Under the pieces are notes generated by a model that saw nothing but the letters and a program-made list of their open reading frames with translations, did no database searches and was not told the DNA's origin. Both the position numbers and the translations under genes were made by a program. This document shows positions 48,825 through 57,319 of a stretch of DNA of 64,000 nucleotides, piece after piece. Source of the DNA: Solimonas marina (GTDB lineage Bacteria; Pseudomonadota; Gammaproteobacteria; Nevskiales; Nevskiaceae); assembly GCF_012241385.1 (NCBI RefSeq), contig NZ_JAAVXB010000005.1, positions 124,001 through 188,000 on the forward strand. The letters are read 5' to 3'. Each line of letters begins with the position of its first letter. Position 1 is the first letter of the stretch.

Positions 48825-50329
48825 GGCTGGGCCTGCGCGGTGTCCGGCGCCGCCTGAGTGGCGTCGGCCGGCGGTTCCCGCGTCGCGGCTGGCAGCCCAC
48901 CGCCGATCGCTTCGACCAGCAGCGCCTGCGCGGCCATGCGCTGCGCGCGCAGCGCGGCGCTGTGCTGCTGCTGCGCGATCAGCGCGTTTTCGGTGGTCAG
49001 CACTTCGACATAGTTGGTGAGGCCGGCGCGGAAACCGCGCATGGCCAGGTCGTTGGCATGCTGGGCAGTGGCCTGCGCTTGATCGATCTGCTGCTGCTGG
49101 CGTTCGAGGCCGCGAATCGTCGCGACCTGATCGGCAACCTGCTGCAGCGCCTGCACGATGGTCGCGTTGTACGCGCCGACGGCTTCGTCGTAAGCCGCGG
49201 TCTTGCCGCCGAGATCGGCACGCAGGTGGCCGCCGTCGAAGATCGGCAGCGAGATCGCCGGGCCGACGCCACCGACCATCGCGTCGGTGTTGAGGTAGTG
49301 ATAGAAGCCCAGCGATTCGAGGCCGACCATCGCCGAGATGTTGACGTTCGGATAGAAGCGCGACTTGGCGACCTTGATGCCTTCGCCAGCCGCTTCGACC
49401 TGCCAGCGGCGTGCGACGATGTCGGGGCGGCGGCCGATCAACTCGGCCGGCAACTGGCTCGGCAGCAGCGCTTCGGGCGGCAGTTTCAGGGTCGGCCGTT
49501 CGATGTGGTCGCCGGCGCCCGGTCCCTGGCCGCAAAGCGCGGCGAGCTGATGCTTGCCCAGTTCGATTTTCAGCTCGGTGGCATCGATCTCGGCCTGCAC
49601 GGTCGGTACCGCCGACTGGGCCTGCGACAGCTCCAGTTCGGTGCCGATGCCGGCGCTGAGGCGGCGCTGAGCGATGTCGACCAGTTGCTGGCGATTCTTC
49701 AGGTCCTTGCTCAGCAGATCGTGCTGCTCGTAGGCCAGCGTCATCTGTACATAGGCCTGCACGATGTCGCTCTGCAATGCCAGCCGTGCTGCCTGTTCGG
49801 CGGCGGCACTGGCGTACATCTGCGCCAGCGAGCCCTTGATCGCCGCTTCGTCACCACCCCATAGATCCAGCGAATAGCTGAAGTCCAGGTGCAGGGTGTT
49901 GGCCCACCACCACTCCCGCGCATACGGCGACGGATAAAAGCTCTGCCCGGTGAACAGCGTGTCGACGTTCGATTCGGTGAGCTTGACGTCGGGTTCGGCG
50001 GCGGCCTTGGCAAGGCCGGCCTGCGCCGCCGCGGCGCGAATCCGCGCGCGTGCCACGTCGAGCTTGGGGTTGCCGATGGTCGCGGTGGCGATCAGGCGGT
50101 CGAGCTGTGCGTCGCCGAAGGTCGTCCACCATTTTGCGTCCGGCCAGGGCGCATCCGGTTTTTCGCCGTTGAGGGTCTGGCCGGCCTGCAGTGTCGTTGC
50201 ATCGACGGTCTTCGCCTGCGGGGCAATGCCGTCCATGCTGGCACAGCCGCCCAGCAGCGCCAGTCCTGCGGCGCCAGCGGTCAGCAGCGCGCGGCGCCAG
50301 CCGATATCGACCATAAATGAATAGTTCAT
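48821..50329 (-). CDS. NodT-family outer-membrane efflux lipoprotein
   Basis: 502 residues. The signal ends at a lipobox LLGGC (Cys near 29). Two outer-membrane efflux protein repeats follow, with typical TolC-like segments (NPKLDVARARIRAAAAQAG, LDLWGGDEAA, LIGRRPDIVARRWQVEAA, GLTNYVEVLTTENAL). It forms the outer-membrane channel of the tripartite pump. It is the first gene of the operon. Two ATG codons 15 nt apart (50329 and 50314) lie in two copies of a short repeat; the second gives a more standard signal and could be the true start. The C-terminal 25 residues are Ala/Pro-rich. Confidence 0.92.
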   Translation of the reverse strand: MNYSFMVDIGWRRALLTAGAAGLALLGGCASMDGIAPQAKTVDATTLQAGQTLNGEKPDAPWPDAKWWTTFGDAQLDRLIATATIGNPKLDVARARIRAAAAQAGLAKAAAEPDVKLTESNVDTLFTGQSFYPSPYAREWWWANTLHLDFSYSLDLWGGDEAAIKGSLAQMYASAAAEQAARLALQSDIVQAYVQMTLAYEQHDLLSKDLKNRQQLVDIAQRRLSAGIGTELELSQAQSAVPTVQAEIDATELKIELGKHQLAALCGQGPGAGDHIERPTLKLPPEALLPSQLPAELIGRRPDIVARRWQVEAAGEGIKVAKSRFYPNVNISAMVGLESLGFYHYLNTDAMVGGVGPAISLPIFDGGHLRADLGGKTAAYDEAVGAYNATIVQALQQVADQVATIRGLERQQQQIDQAQATAQHANDLAMRGFRAGLTNYVEVLTTENALIAQQQHSAALRAQRMAAQALLVEAIGGGLPAATREPPADATQAAPDTAQAQP

Positions 50330-50342
50330 AAATGAAGTATAT
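50310..50342 (-). promoter_or_regulatory. Candidate promoter and MarR operator at the efflux operon start
   Basis: The palindrome TTCATAAATGAA (50325-50336) has perfect 5-bp arms, and CATAAATGAA is repeated at 50312-50321, 15 bp away. On the minus strand a TATACT -10 box (50337-50342) with TTTACG 18 nt upstream makes a promoter. The repeats overlap both candidate start codons, an arrangement suited to repression by the MarR protein of the operon. Confidence 0.5.
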
Positions 50343-50350
50343 CCGCAAGA

Positions 50351-50375
50351 AGAAGCCCGCGTAAAGCGGGCTTCT
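50351..50375 (-). terminator. Hairpin after the oligopeptidase gene
   Basis: A 10-bp stem (AGAAGCCCGC at 50351-50360, complement at 50366-50375) with a 5-nt loop begins 18 nt beyond the stop of the minus-strand prlC gene. The trailing sequence on the minus strand is only moderately T-rich (TCTTGC). It partly overlaps the promoter of the efflux operon. Confidence 0.6.
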
Positions 50376-50393
50376 CGGTCCAGGCCCTGTGCG

Positions 50394-52469
50394 TCAGGCG
50401 GCCTGGCCGACGTCCTCGCCGAGGCCGTTGTGACGCAGCAGCGCTTCGATACTCGGCTTGCGGCCGCGGAATTCGATGAACAGGTCCATCGCTTCCTTGG
50501 AACCGCCCTGGGCGAGGATGGTGTCGCGGAAACGCTGGCCGGTTTCCGTGGCGAAGCGACTTTCCTCGAAGGCCGCGAACGCGTCGGCCGACAGCACCTC
50601 GGCCCACTTATAGCTGTAGTAACCGGCCGCGTAACCGCCGGCGAAGATGTGCGAGAAGCTCCACGGCATGCGGTTGAACGCCGGTGGCTTCATCACCGCC
50701 ACTTCGTCGCGCACGCGGTCGAGCAGCTGCAGCACGCGCTCGCCGTGCTCGGACTTGAAGCCGGGGTCGAAGTCACGATGCAGGCGCAGATCGAACAGCG
50801 CGAATTCGAGCTGGCGGACGGTCGCCATGCCGGCATGGAAGCGGCGCGACTCGCGCAGCTTGTCGATCATCGCTTCCGGCATCACCGCGTCGGTCTGCCA
50901 GTGGTGGGCCAATTGACGCAGCGTCGCCGGGTCGTAGCACCAGTTCTCCATGAACTGGCTCGGCAGCTCGACCGCATCCCAGGATACGCCGTGGATGCCG
51001 GCGACCGATGCTTCGTCGACGCGCGTCAGCAGGTGATGCAGGCCGTGGCCGAATTCATGGAACAGCGTGACGACTTCGTCGTGCGTCATCAGCGCCGGCT
51101 TGCCGGCCAGTGGCGGCGTGAAGTTGCAGGTCAGGTAGGCGACCGGCTGTTGCAGGCCGTGCGCGGTGCGGCGGCGGTTGATGCACTCGTCCATCCACGC
51201 GCCGGAGCGCTTCTCGGCGCGCGCATACGGATCGAGGTAGAACAGCCCGAACGGCACGCCTTCGCCGTCCTTCAGCGCATAGGTGGTGACGTCGGGGTGC
51301 CAGGTTTCGATGTGGTCGACGGCTTCGATGGAAATGCCGTAGAGGCGCTGCACGACGTCGAACATGCCGCGCACCACGCGATCGAAGGCGAAGTACGGCC
51401 GCAGTTCCTCGTCGGACAGGCCCAGCGTTTCTTCCTTCTGCTTCTCGGCGTAGTAGGCGGCGTCCCACGGCGCGAAGTCGCTCAGGCCGTCGCGCTGCTG
51501 GGCGAACGCGCGCAGCGCGTCGAGGTCGGCTTGCGCGCTCGGCTTGGCGCGCTGCGCCAGATCGACGAGAAACGCTTCGACCTCGTCCGGCGTGTCCGCC
51601 ATCTTGGTCGCCATCGACAGCTCGGCGTAGTTGCCGAAGCCCAGCAGCTGCGCGAGCTCGTGACGCAGCGCGAGGATTTCCTCCATCAGCGCGCTATTGT
51701 CGAACTGGCCGGCCTGCGGCCCCTGATCGGACGCACGCGTCGCATAGGCTTCATAAAGCTCGCGTCGCAACGCGCGGTTGTCGCTGTAGCTGATGACGGC
51801 GTCGAAGCTCGGGAAATCCAGCGTCAGCCACCAGCCTTCGAGGTTCTTGGCCTTGGCGCGCTCCTGCGCGGCCTGCCTGGCCTCGTCGGTCATGCCGGCC
51901 AGCTCGGCCTCGTCGGTGACGTGTTTGCCCCAGGCCTGGATGGCATCCATCAGGTGCTCTTCGAACGTCGTCTGCAGCTCCGACAGACGCAGCGAGATCG
52001 CCTTGTAGCGTTCCTTTTTCTCCGGCGGCAGGCCGATGCCGGACAGGCGGAAGTCGCGCAGTGCGTCGGCGATGACCTTGCGCCGCACCGCGTCATAGCC
52101 CTGGAATTCGTCGGACGCCGCCAGCGCCTCGTAGGCGCGGTACAAGGGTTCGGACTGCGAGACCTCGACACCGTATTCGGTCAGCTTCGGCAGGCAGGCG
52201 TTGTAGGCGCGGCGCCAGTCGGCGGTGGCCTTGACGCTGAACAGGTGCGAGACCGGACCCCAGGCGCGCTGGATGCGGTCGCTCATGTCCTCCAGCGGCT
52301 CGACGAGGCGATCCCAGCTCGGTGTCTGGCCGCTGTCGAGCAGGGCCTGCAGTTCGGCGCGGTTCTTTGCCAGGACCTCGTCGAGCGCGGCTTCCGCGTG
52401 TTCGGGGAGGATGGCGGCGAAGGCCGGCAGAGGCTGGGTGATCGCGTCGCGTAGCAGCGGGTTGTCCAT
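50394..52469 (-). CDS. prlC: Oligopeptidase A (M3 family)
   Basis: 691 residues from the ATG at 52469, the normal length (E. coli OpdA 680). The zinc motif HEFGHGLHH begins at about residue 471, preceded by the usual conserved AYLTCNFTPPL and followed by VSWDAVELPSQFMENW. It degrades short peptides and cleaved signal peptides in the cytoplasm. The N-terminus MDNPLLRDAITQPLPAFAAI also matches. An in-frame ATG at 52538 would add 23 residues with no similarity. Identification is firm. Confidence 0.95.
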   Translation of the reverse strand: MDNPLLRDAITQPLPAFAAILPEHAEAALDEVLAKNRAELQALLDSGQTPSWDRLVEPLEDMSDRIQRAWGPVSHLFSVKATADWRRAYNACLPKLTEYGVEVSQSEPLYRAYEALAASDEFQGYDAVRRKVIADALRDFRLSGIGLPPEKKERYKAISLRLSELQTTFEEHLMDAIQAWGKHVTDEAELAGMTDEARQAAQERAKAKNLEGWWLTLDFPSFDAVISYSDNRALRRELYEAYATRASDQGPQAGQFDNSALMEEILALRHELAQLLGFGNYAELSMATKMADTPDEVEAFLVDLAQRAKPSAQADLDALRAFAQQRDGLSDFAPWDAAYYAEKQKEETLGLSDEELRPYFAFDRVVRGMFDVVQRLYGISIEAVDHIETWHPDVTTYALKDGEGVPFGLFYLDPYARAEKRSGAWMDECINRRRTAHGLQQPVAYLTCNFTPPLAGKPALMTHDEVVTLFHEFGHGLHHLLTRVDEASVAGIHGVSWDAVELPSQFMENWCYDPATLRQLAHHWQTDAVMPEAMIDKLRESRRFHAGMATVRQLEFALFDLRLHRDFDPGFKSEHGERVLQLLDRVRDEVAVMKPPAFNRMPWSFSHIFAGGYAAGYYSYKWAEVLSADAFAAFEESRFATETGQRFRDTILAQGGSKEAMDLFIEFRGRKPSIEALLRHNGLGEDVGQAA

Positions 52470-52588
52470 GAGCGGTCCGGGCGGAGCAGGGCGGGACGGT
52501 ATTCTGGGGACGGACCCCGCCCATTTCGAGGACCGCACACTCAGAAGATTGAATTTTCTCGCTATTTTCGCGCGATGCGACGCCGCGC

Positions 52589-53530
52589 TCAGCTGCTGCC
52601 GAAGCGACGGATCAACAACCAGGCGGTGGCGATGGCGATCGGCAGCGAGGCCGAGACCAGCAATGCGGCGCTGCGGCGCAGGCGCCGCGCCAGCTGCTCC
52701 TGCGACAGCGTCGAAATCAGAAAGCGACGGCCGTCGCCGGGACGGCGCAGCACGTGCAGGTCAGGCTGCAGGCTGCGCTCCAGCTGCGCGTTGCGGACTT
52801 CGGCGAGTGCCGCTGCACGTGCCGCCTCCCACTCGACGAGGCTGATCTGGCCGTCGCCGTCGGTGTCGAAGCGACGCAGCAGCTCGCGGTGATCGCGCTT
52901 CCAGTCGGCCAGCAGCTCACGCACGTCACGCGCGACGTTGGTGTCGGTGACGGCGGACTGGCTCTGGAAACGGCCGTGCGCGTACAGCGGATCGCCGACG
53001 CAAACCAGCAGCTCGCGATAGCGGTACTGGCCGCCACCGACGCTGAACCAGGAGCGCCGGCGCGGTGCCGGGCCGGGAAATGGCGTGTGCCCGGACCAGG
53101 CGCGACTCTGACTCGGCAGCACTTCGGCGCCGTAAGGGTCGACGATGCATTCGCCGCTGTCGTCGGCCAGCGTGAACAGCTCTTCGGAGCAGCCGGCGCG
53201 CAGCAGCTGCCATTCGCGGCGTTGGCGGCTGCCGTCGTGGTAATCGCGGCGTTGCTCGACGCGGAACTTCCACCACACGCAGCGCGTGCCGGTCAGCGGC
53301 GAGACGATCGGCGGGCCGGGCAGCAGCCGCGCGAAGCCGCGCAGCTCGACGTAGCCCTGTGCGGCGGAGCGGATGCGCGACGGCGGTGTGTCTTCGAGCA
53401 GGCGGGCGCGCTGCAGGCGTCGAAAGCCGAACACGAAACTGCCGACCGCCAGCGCCGCCAGCGCGGCGATGCACAGCCAGAAGGCATTGGGCTTGCTTTC
53501 GACGATCGCCGCGCCGAGCGTCGCGAGCAT
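52589..53530 (-). CDS. GIDE-domain membrane protein with an EF-hand
   Basis: 313 residues from the ATG at 53530. Membrane helices lie at the N-terminus (FWLCIAALAALAVGSFVFGF) and the C-terminus (AALLVSASLPIAIATAWLL). The central region has the GIDE-type signature (PPIVSPLTGTRCVWWKFRVEQ and GEELFTLADDSGECIVDP-like motif LADDSGECIVDP). Near residue 240 there is a perfect 12-residue EF-hand loop, DTDGDGQISLVE, which should bind calcium. The GIDE domain is shared with a mitochondrial E3 ligase but has no RING here. The gene lies 34 nt after LemA, a frequent neighbour. Its molecular role is unknown. Confidence 0.8.
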   Translation of the reverse strand: MLATLGAAIVESKPNAFWLCIAALAALAVGSFVFGFRRLQRARLLEDTPPSRIRSAAQGYVELRGFARLLPGPPIVSPLTGTRCVWWKFRVEQRRDYHDGSRQRREWQLLRAGCSEELFTLADDSGECIVDPYGAEVLPSQSRAWSGHTPFPGPAPRRRSWFSVGGGQYRYRELLVCVGDPLYAHGRFQSQSAVTDTNVARDVRELLADWKRDHRELLRRFDTDGDGQISLVEWEAARAAALAEVRNAQLERSLQPDLHVLRRPGDGRRFLISTLSQEQLARRLRRSAALLVSASLPIAIATAWLLIRRFGSS

Positions 53531-53564
53531 GTGGGGAACGACGTGGAAGCTGGAGGCGCCGCGA

Positions 53565-54137
53565 TCAGCGGCTGAACAGCGCGTGCAGGTCGACGTCACG
53601 CGTCTCGTCGGCGCTGAACTGCAGCAGTTCGGCGGCACGGAACGTGAACAGCCGCGCGATCAGCACATCGGGAAACTGCTCGATGCGCACATTATTTAGA
53701 TTGACGGTCTCGTTGTAGAACTCGCGGCGGTCGGCGATCGCGTTCTCGAGCCCGGTGATGCGGCCCAGCAACTGCTGGATCGAATGGTCGGCCTTGAGTT
53801 CCGGATAAGCCTCGACGGTGGCGATGATCGAGCCGAGTCCGCCACGCAGGCGGCTTTCGGCCTGGCCGACGGCGCGGATGTCCCCGGCCTCGCGGGCCTG
53901 CTGCGAGCCGGCGCGCGCCGCCATCACCTGCTCCAGGGCACTGCGCTCGAACTGCATGTGCTGACGGCAGGTCTCGACCAGCTTCGGCAGCTCGTCATGG
54001 CGCTGTTTGAGCAGTACATCGATATTGCTCCACGCCTTGCCGATCGCGTGTTTCAGATTCACCAGGCCGTTGTAGATGATGATCGCGTACGCGAGCAGCG
54101 CCAGCGCAGCCGCGAGCCAGATGAACGACGTCAGCAT
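53565..54137 (-). CDS. LemA family protein
   Basis: 190 residues. One N-terminal membrane helix (FIWLAAALALLAYAIIIYN) is followed by a helical bundle with the LemA signatures KAWSNIDVLLKQRHDELPKLV, YPELKADHSIQQLLG and FYNETVNLNNVRIEQFP. LemA proteins are tail-exposed membrane proteins of unclear function, often paired with GIDE or TPM-domain proteins as here. It is cotranscribed with the EF-hand GIDE gene and divergent from the esterase lipoprotein. Confidence 0.94.
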   Translation of the reverse strand: MLTSFIWLAAALALLAYAIIIYNGLVNLKHAIGKAWSNIDVLLKQRHDELPKLVETCRQHMQFERSALEQVMAARAGSQQAREAGDIRAVGQAESRLRGGLGSIIATVEAYPELKADHSIQQLLGRITGLENAIADRREFYNETVNLNNVRIEQFPDVLIARLFTFRAAELLQFSADETRDVDLHALFSR

Positions 54138-54218
54138 GATTCCCCCCCGGAAGTGCAGACCCAGAGCATGCGGCAATTCAGCTGTGCGCGCTACCATATC
54201 GGCCTCAACGTAAAACCG

Positions 54219-55205
54219 ATGCGTACCATGTCGCGACTTTTCGTGCGGGTTGCCGCCCTGATGGCGGTCCTTTTGGCGTTTGGCGGCTGCACCTCGCAGT
54301 CCATGCTGAACGATATGACGACGGACAAGGGCTACACGCTGACGGCCGATGTGCCGTATGACCGTCAACACGACCTGAACCTGGACGTCTACAGTCCGAA
54401 TAACGTCCAGAACGCGCCGGTCGTGGTGTTCTTCTTCGGCGGCTTCTGGCAGCACGGCGACAAGACAATGTACAAGTTCGTCGGCCAGGCGCTGGCCGCC
54501 AACGGCATTGTCGCGGTGATTCCGAACTACCGGCTTTATCCGCAGGTGCGCTTCCCGGCCTTCGTCCAGGACGGCGCCAATGCCGTGAAGTGGGCACGCG
54601 ACAACGCCAAGAACTTTGGCGGTAGTCCCAACAAACTGTTCGTCATGGGGCATTCGGCCGGCGGCCATATCGCCGCGATGCTGGCGCTCGATCCGGAATA
54701 CCTGAAGGCCGTCGGCGGCACGCCGCGTGGCTGGCTGCGCGGCATGATCGGCCTGGCCGGCGCCTACAGCTTCCTGCCGATCACCGACCCGACGCTGCGC
54801 GACCTGTTCGGTCCGGGCGAGCCGCAGCCGAACACGCAGCCGATCTTTTTCGTCGACGGCCAGAACCCGCCGCTGTTCCTCGTGCATGGCGAGGACGACA
54901 AGGTCGTGCCGATTTCCAACACCAAGGATCTGGCGCAGTCGGTGACCAAGGCCGGCGGCCCGGTCGAGACGCTGATCTATCCGAAGATGTCGCACGACCT
55001 GATCCTCAACTCGTTCGCCTCGGTGCTGCGCAAGCGCACCGACGTGCTGCAGCAGGTGGTCGACTTCATTCATCGCAAGTCCAATGGCCAGCCGTCGCAG
55101 CCGGCCAGCGGCTTCAAGGCCAAGCCGCTGCAGCAGGATCAGCCGAGCGGCGGCCAGGTCTTCACCGATTCGATCGCCGACACGCCGCCGACGCCCGTCC
55201 ACTGA
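54219..55205 (+). CDS. Alpha/beta-hydrolase lipoprotein (esterase)
   Basis: 328 residues; an ATG at 54228 is equally possible. The lipoprotein signal ends at FGGC (Cys near 26). The hydrolase fold has an oxyanion-loop variant VVVFFFGGFWQHGDK, the nucleophile elbow GHSAGGH, an acid-residue region FLVHGEDDKVVP and the catalytic His in KMSHDLIL. This is the BD-FAE/carboxylesterase-like group that includes kynurenine formamidase relatives and hormone-sensitive lipase kin. It is likely to be anchored at the outer membrane. The substrate is unknown. Its stop overlaps the carbonic anhydrase start (TGATG). Confidence 0.87.
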   Translation: MRTMSRLFVRVAALMAVLLAFGGCTSQSMLNDMTTDKGYTLTADVPYDRQHDLNLDVYSPNNVQNAPVVVFFFGGFWQHGDKTMYKFVGQALAANGIVAVIPNYRLYPQVRFPAFVQDGANAVKWARDNAKNFGGSPNKLFVMGHSAGGHIAAMLALDPEYLKAVGGTPRGWLRGMIGLAGAYSFLPITDPTLRDLFGPGEPQPNTQPIFFVDGQNPPLFLVHGEDDKVVPISNTKDLAQSVTKAGGPVETLIYPKMSHDLILNSFASVLRKRTDVLQQVVDFIHRKSNGQPSQPASGFKAKPLQQDQPSGGQVFTDSIADTPPTPVH

Positions 55206-55729
55206 TGATTCGCCGCTACGCCGGGACCGCCCCGCGCCTCGGCGCGCGGGTCTATGTCGACGAGCAGTCGGCGGTGATCGGCGACGTGACGCTCGGCGAC
55301 GACGTGTCGGTCTGGCCGTTCGCGGCGCTGCGTGGCGACGTCAACCGTATCGTCGTCGGCGCCCGCAGCAACGTGCAGGACAACGCAGTGCTGCACGTGA
55401 CCCACGACGGCCCGTATTCGCCGGGCGGCGTGCCGCTGCTGATCGGCGACGACGTGACCGTCGGCCACGGCGCGATCCTGCATGCCTGCACGATCGGCGA
55501 CCGCTGCCTGATCGGCATGGGCGCGATCGTCATGGACCGTGTGGTCGTCGAAGACGAGGTGTTGATCGCCGCCGGCAGCATGGTGCCGCCGGGCAAGCGA
55601 CTGCAGCGCGGCTGGCTGTACCGCGGCTCGCCGGCGCAGCCGGCGCGCGAACTGACCGTCAGCGAACTCGAACATTTCCGCTATTCGGCTGCGCATTACG
55701 TGCGACTCAAGGACCGTTACTTCGAGTGA
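55205..55729 (+). CDS. Gamma-type carbonic anhydrase family protein
   Basis: 174 residues with the left-handed beta-helix hexapeptide pattern. The metal histidines are in HVTHDG and in VGHGAILHACTIG. PWPFAALRGDVN-like WPFAALRGDVN is typical of the YrdA/PaaY group. The C-terminal helix RVKDRYF-like VRLKDRYFE is also seen in that group. Some members hydrate carbon dioxide; others are thioesterases (PaaY). It is translationally coupled to the esterase gene and stands 171 nt before gpmA. Confidence 0.92.
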   Translation: MIRRYAGTAPRLGARVYVDEQSAVIGDVTLGDDVSVWPFAALRGDVNRIVVGARSNVQDNAVLHVTHDGPYSPGGVPLLIGDDVTVGHGAILHACTIGDRCLIGMGAIVMDRVVVEDEVLIAAGSMVPPGKRLQRGWLYRGSPAQPARELTVSELEHFRYSAAHYVRLKDRYFE

Positions 55730-55900
55730 TGGCGCGGTCGCGGGCGCCACGGCCGATCGGCGGTAAAATAAGGAATTGACGGAGCGTGGCCTGCGCGCGG
55801 CGCCCCGTACGGATGCAGCCACGGAGCCGGCCGGTCGCCGATACCGCCCACCGGTAGCTGCCATGTCATCTCGCGGCATCGCCGCCAACCGGAGAACCCA

Positions 55901-56653
55901 GTGACCCGCAAACTTGTCCTGCTGCGCCACGGCCAGAGCCAGTGGAATCTCGAAAACCGCTTCACCGGCTGGGTCGACGTCGACATCACCGACGTGGGTC
56001 GCAAGGAAGCGGTGGCGGCGGGCAAACTGATGCGCGATGAAGGCCTGCAGTTCGACGTCGCGTACACGTCGGTGCTCAAGCGTGCGATTCGCACCAACTT
56101 CACCGCGCTCGACGAGATGGACCAGATGTGGGTGCCGGTCTACAAGAGCTGGCGCCTCAACGAGCGCCATTACGGTGCGCTGCAGGGTCTCGACAAGGCC
56201 GAGACCGCGGCCAAGCACGGCGAGGCGCAGGTCAAGATCTGGCGCCGCAGCTACGACATCCCGCCGCCGGACATGGCGTCCGACGATCCGGGCCATCCGA
56301 AGTTCGACCGTCGCTACGCGGCGCTGGACGAGCAGGCGCTGCCGGCCACCGAATCGCTGGCGACGACGCTGGAACGCGTGCTGCCGTATTGGCACGACGC
56401 CATCGCGCCGGATCTCAAGGCCGGCAAGACCGTGCTCGTCACCGCGCACGGCAACTCGCTGCGCGCGCTCTACAAGTATCTCAACAAGGTCTCACAGGAC
56501 GAGATTCTGGAGATCAACATTCCGACCGGCATCCCGCTGTTGTTCGAACTCGGCGACGACCTGACCGTGCAGTCGTTCCGCTACCTCGGCGATCCGGAGG
56601 CGGCGAAGAAGGCTGCCGAAGCGGTGGCCAACCAGGCCAAGTCCAAGGCATGA
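55901..56653 (+). CDS. gpmA: 2,3-bisphosphoglycerate-dependent phosphoglycerate mutase
   Basis: 250 residues from a GTG start. The phosphohistidine motif is [18 protein letters not shown] (His10), with [12 protein letters not shown] and the second catalytic His in [11 protein letters not shown]. These fix it as dPGM, the cofactor-dependent glycolytic enzyme. The length matches E. coli GpmA. In the 171-nt upstream gap a TAAAAT lies at 55764-55769 and may be part of a promoter. A clear terminator follows the gene. Confidence 0.97.
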   Translation: MTRKLVLLRHGQSQWNLENRFTGWVDVDITDVGRKEAVAAGKLMRDEGLQFDVAYTSVLKRAIRTNFTALDEMDQMWVPVYKSWRLNERHYGALQGLDKAETAAKHGEAQVKIWRRSYDIPPPDMASDDPGHPKFDRRYAALDEQALPATESLATTLERVLPYWHDAIAPDLKAGKTVLVTAHGNSLRALYKYLNKVSQDEILEINIPTGIPLLFELGDDLTVQSFRYLGDPEAAKKAAEAVANQAKSKA

Positions 56654-56672
56654 ACGCAGAGGCAGTGAAAAG

Positions 56673-56696
56673 ACCGGGCATGTCCCGGTTTTTTTT
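56673..56696 (+). terminator. Intrinsic terminator after gpmA
   Basis: The stem ACCGGG / CCCGGT (56673-56678 and 56684-56689) with a 5-nt loop is followed by a run of eight T residues at 56689-56696. It starts 20 nt after the gpmA stop and marks the border of the lower-GC segment. Confidence 0.88.
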
Positions 56697-56800
56697 GTCT
56701 GTCGTCCCGGGCGTGCTCCTTCTGGTGTCGTTGTTGTGCGATGGCAGCCTGCGCTGCCGTGGCTAGCTACGCTCGCGCACCTCCAGGCCAGCCCGATGCC

Positions 56801-57319
56801 TTAGCCGAGCGCGGTGAGCGAGTGGGCGAAGATGGCGATCCACGGATTTTCATTTGGGCCTTCTTCTATAAGTACGATGTTCGGGCACGAAGAGGCACTG
56901 CTTTTGATGTTGGCTATACGTTCTGGGGAGCGTGCAACGAATAGTGCCCAGATGTTGACGGATTTACTTTCGCCGGACCCAGCTAGCGCCGCACCGCCAA
57001 TGATCTCCAGTGTGCTTTGGCACTCGCGTTCGAAGGCTCGTCCCACATGCGACATCCGCTCGGCCTTTAACTCCACGTAGTAGCGCTTGTTTTTGTGCTG
57101 CACCTCGAGGTCGGCGTAGCGCTCTCGGTCGTAAGTCGATGAGAGGTATTTTTTTTCGAGCGCAGTTGCCGTGCCGGCTTTTTCTAGGGCCCTGGCGATT
57201 TCGATCTGCAGCCAGTTTTCCCAGCCACTGCCTAACGATCTCACATCATCGATGTCTTTCTTTAGGCTCACGCAGATGCTGACGAGGACTTTGCTAGAGA
57301 ACTCGGTTTTTGGAGACAT
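56801..57319 (-). CDS. Possible PD-(D/E)XK nuclease-like protein in a low-GC segment
   Basis: 172 residues from the ATG at 57319; a longer frame to 57454 exists but has no clear start. I do not recognise a named family. A pattern compatible with the PD-(D/E)XK fold is visible: an acidic residue in the first helix (WENWLQIEIARALEKAG), an Asp at RYADLEV, and YYVELKAER (E-x-K) 12 residues later, then a helix with GRAFERECQSTLEIIGG. The gene and its flanks are richer in A and T than the rest of the window, and its codon use includes more A/T endings. There is no obvious partner methyltransferase, antitoxin or phage gene beside it. It may be a cargo gene of a small insertion. Confidence 0.5.
   Translation of the reverse strand: MSPKTEFSSKVLVSICVSLKKDIDDVRSLGSGWENWLQIEIARALEKAGTATALEKKYLSSTYDRERYADLEVQHKNKRYYVELKAERMSHVGRAFERECQSTLEIIGGAALAGSGESKSVNIWALFVARSPERIANIKSSASSCPNIVLIEEGPNENPWIAIFAHSLTALG

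Noticed and set aside
50430-52454. A 674-codon plus-strand frame opposite prlC
   Set aside because: Antisense to an oligopeptidase A gene with an intact HEFGH motif; no start signal or domain.
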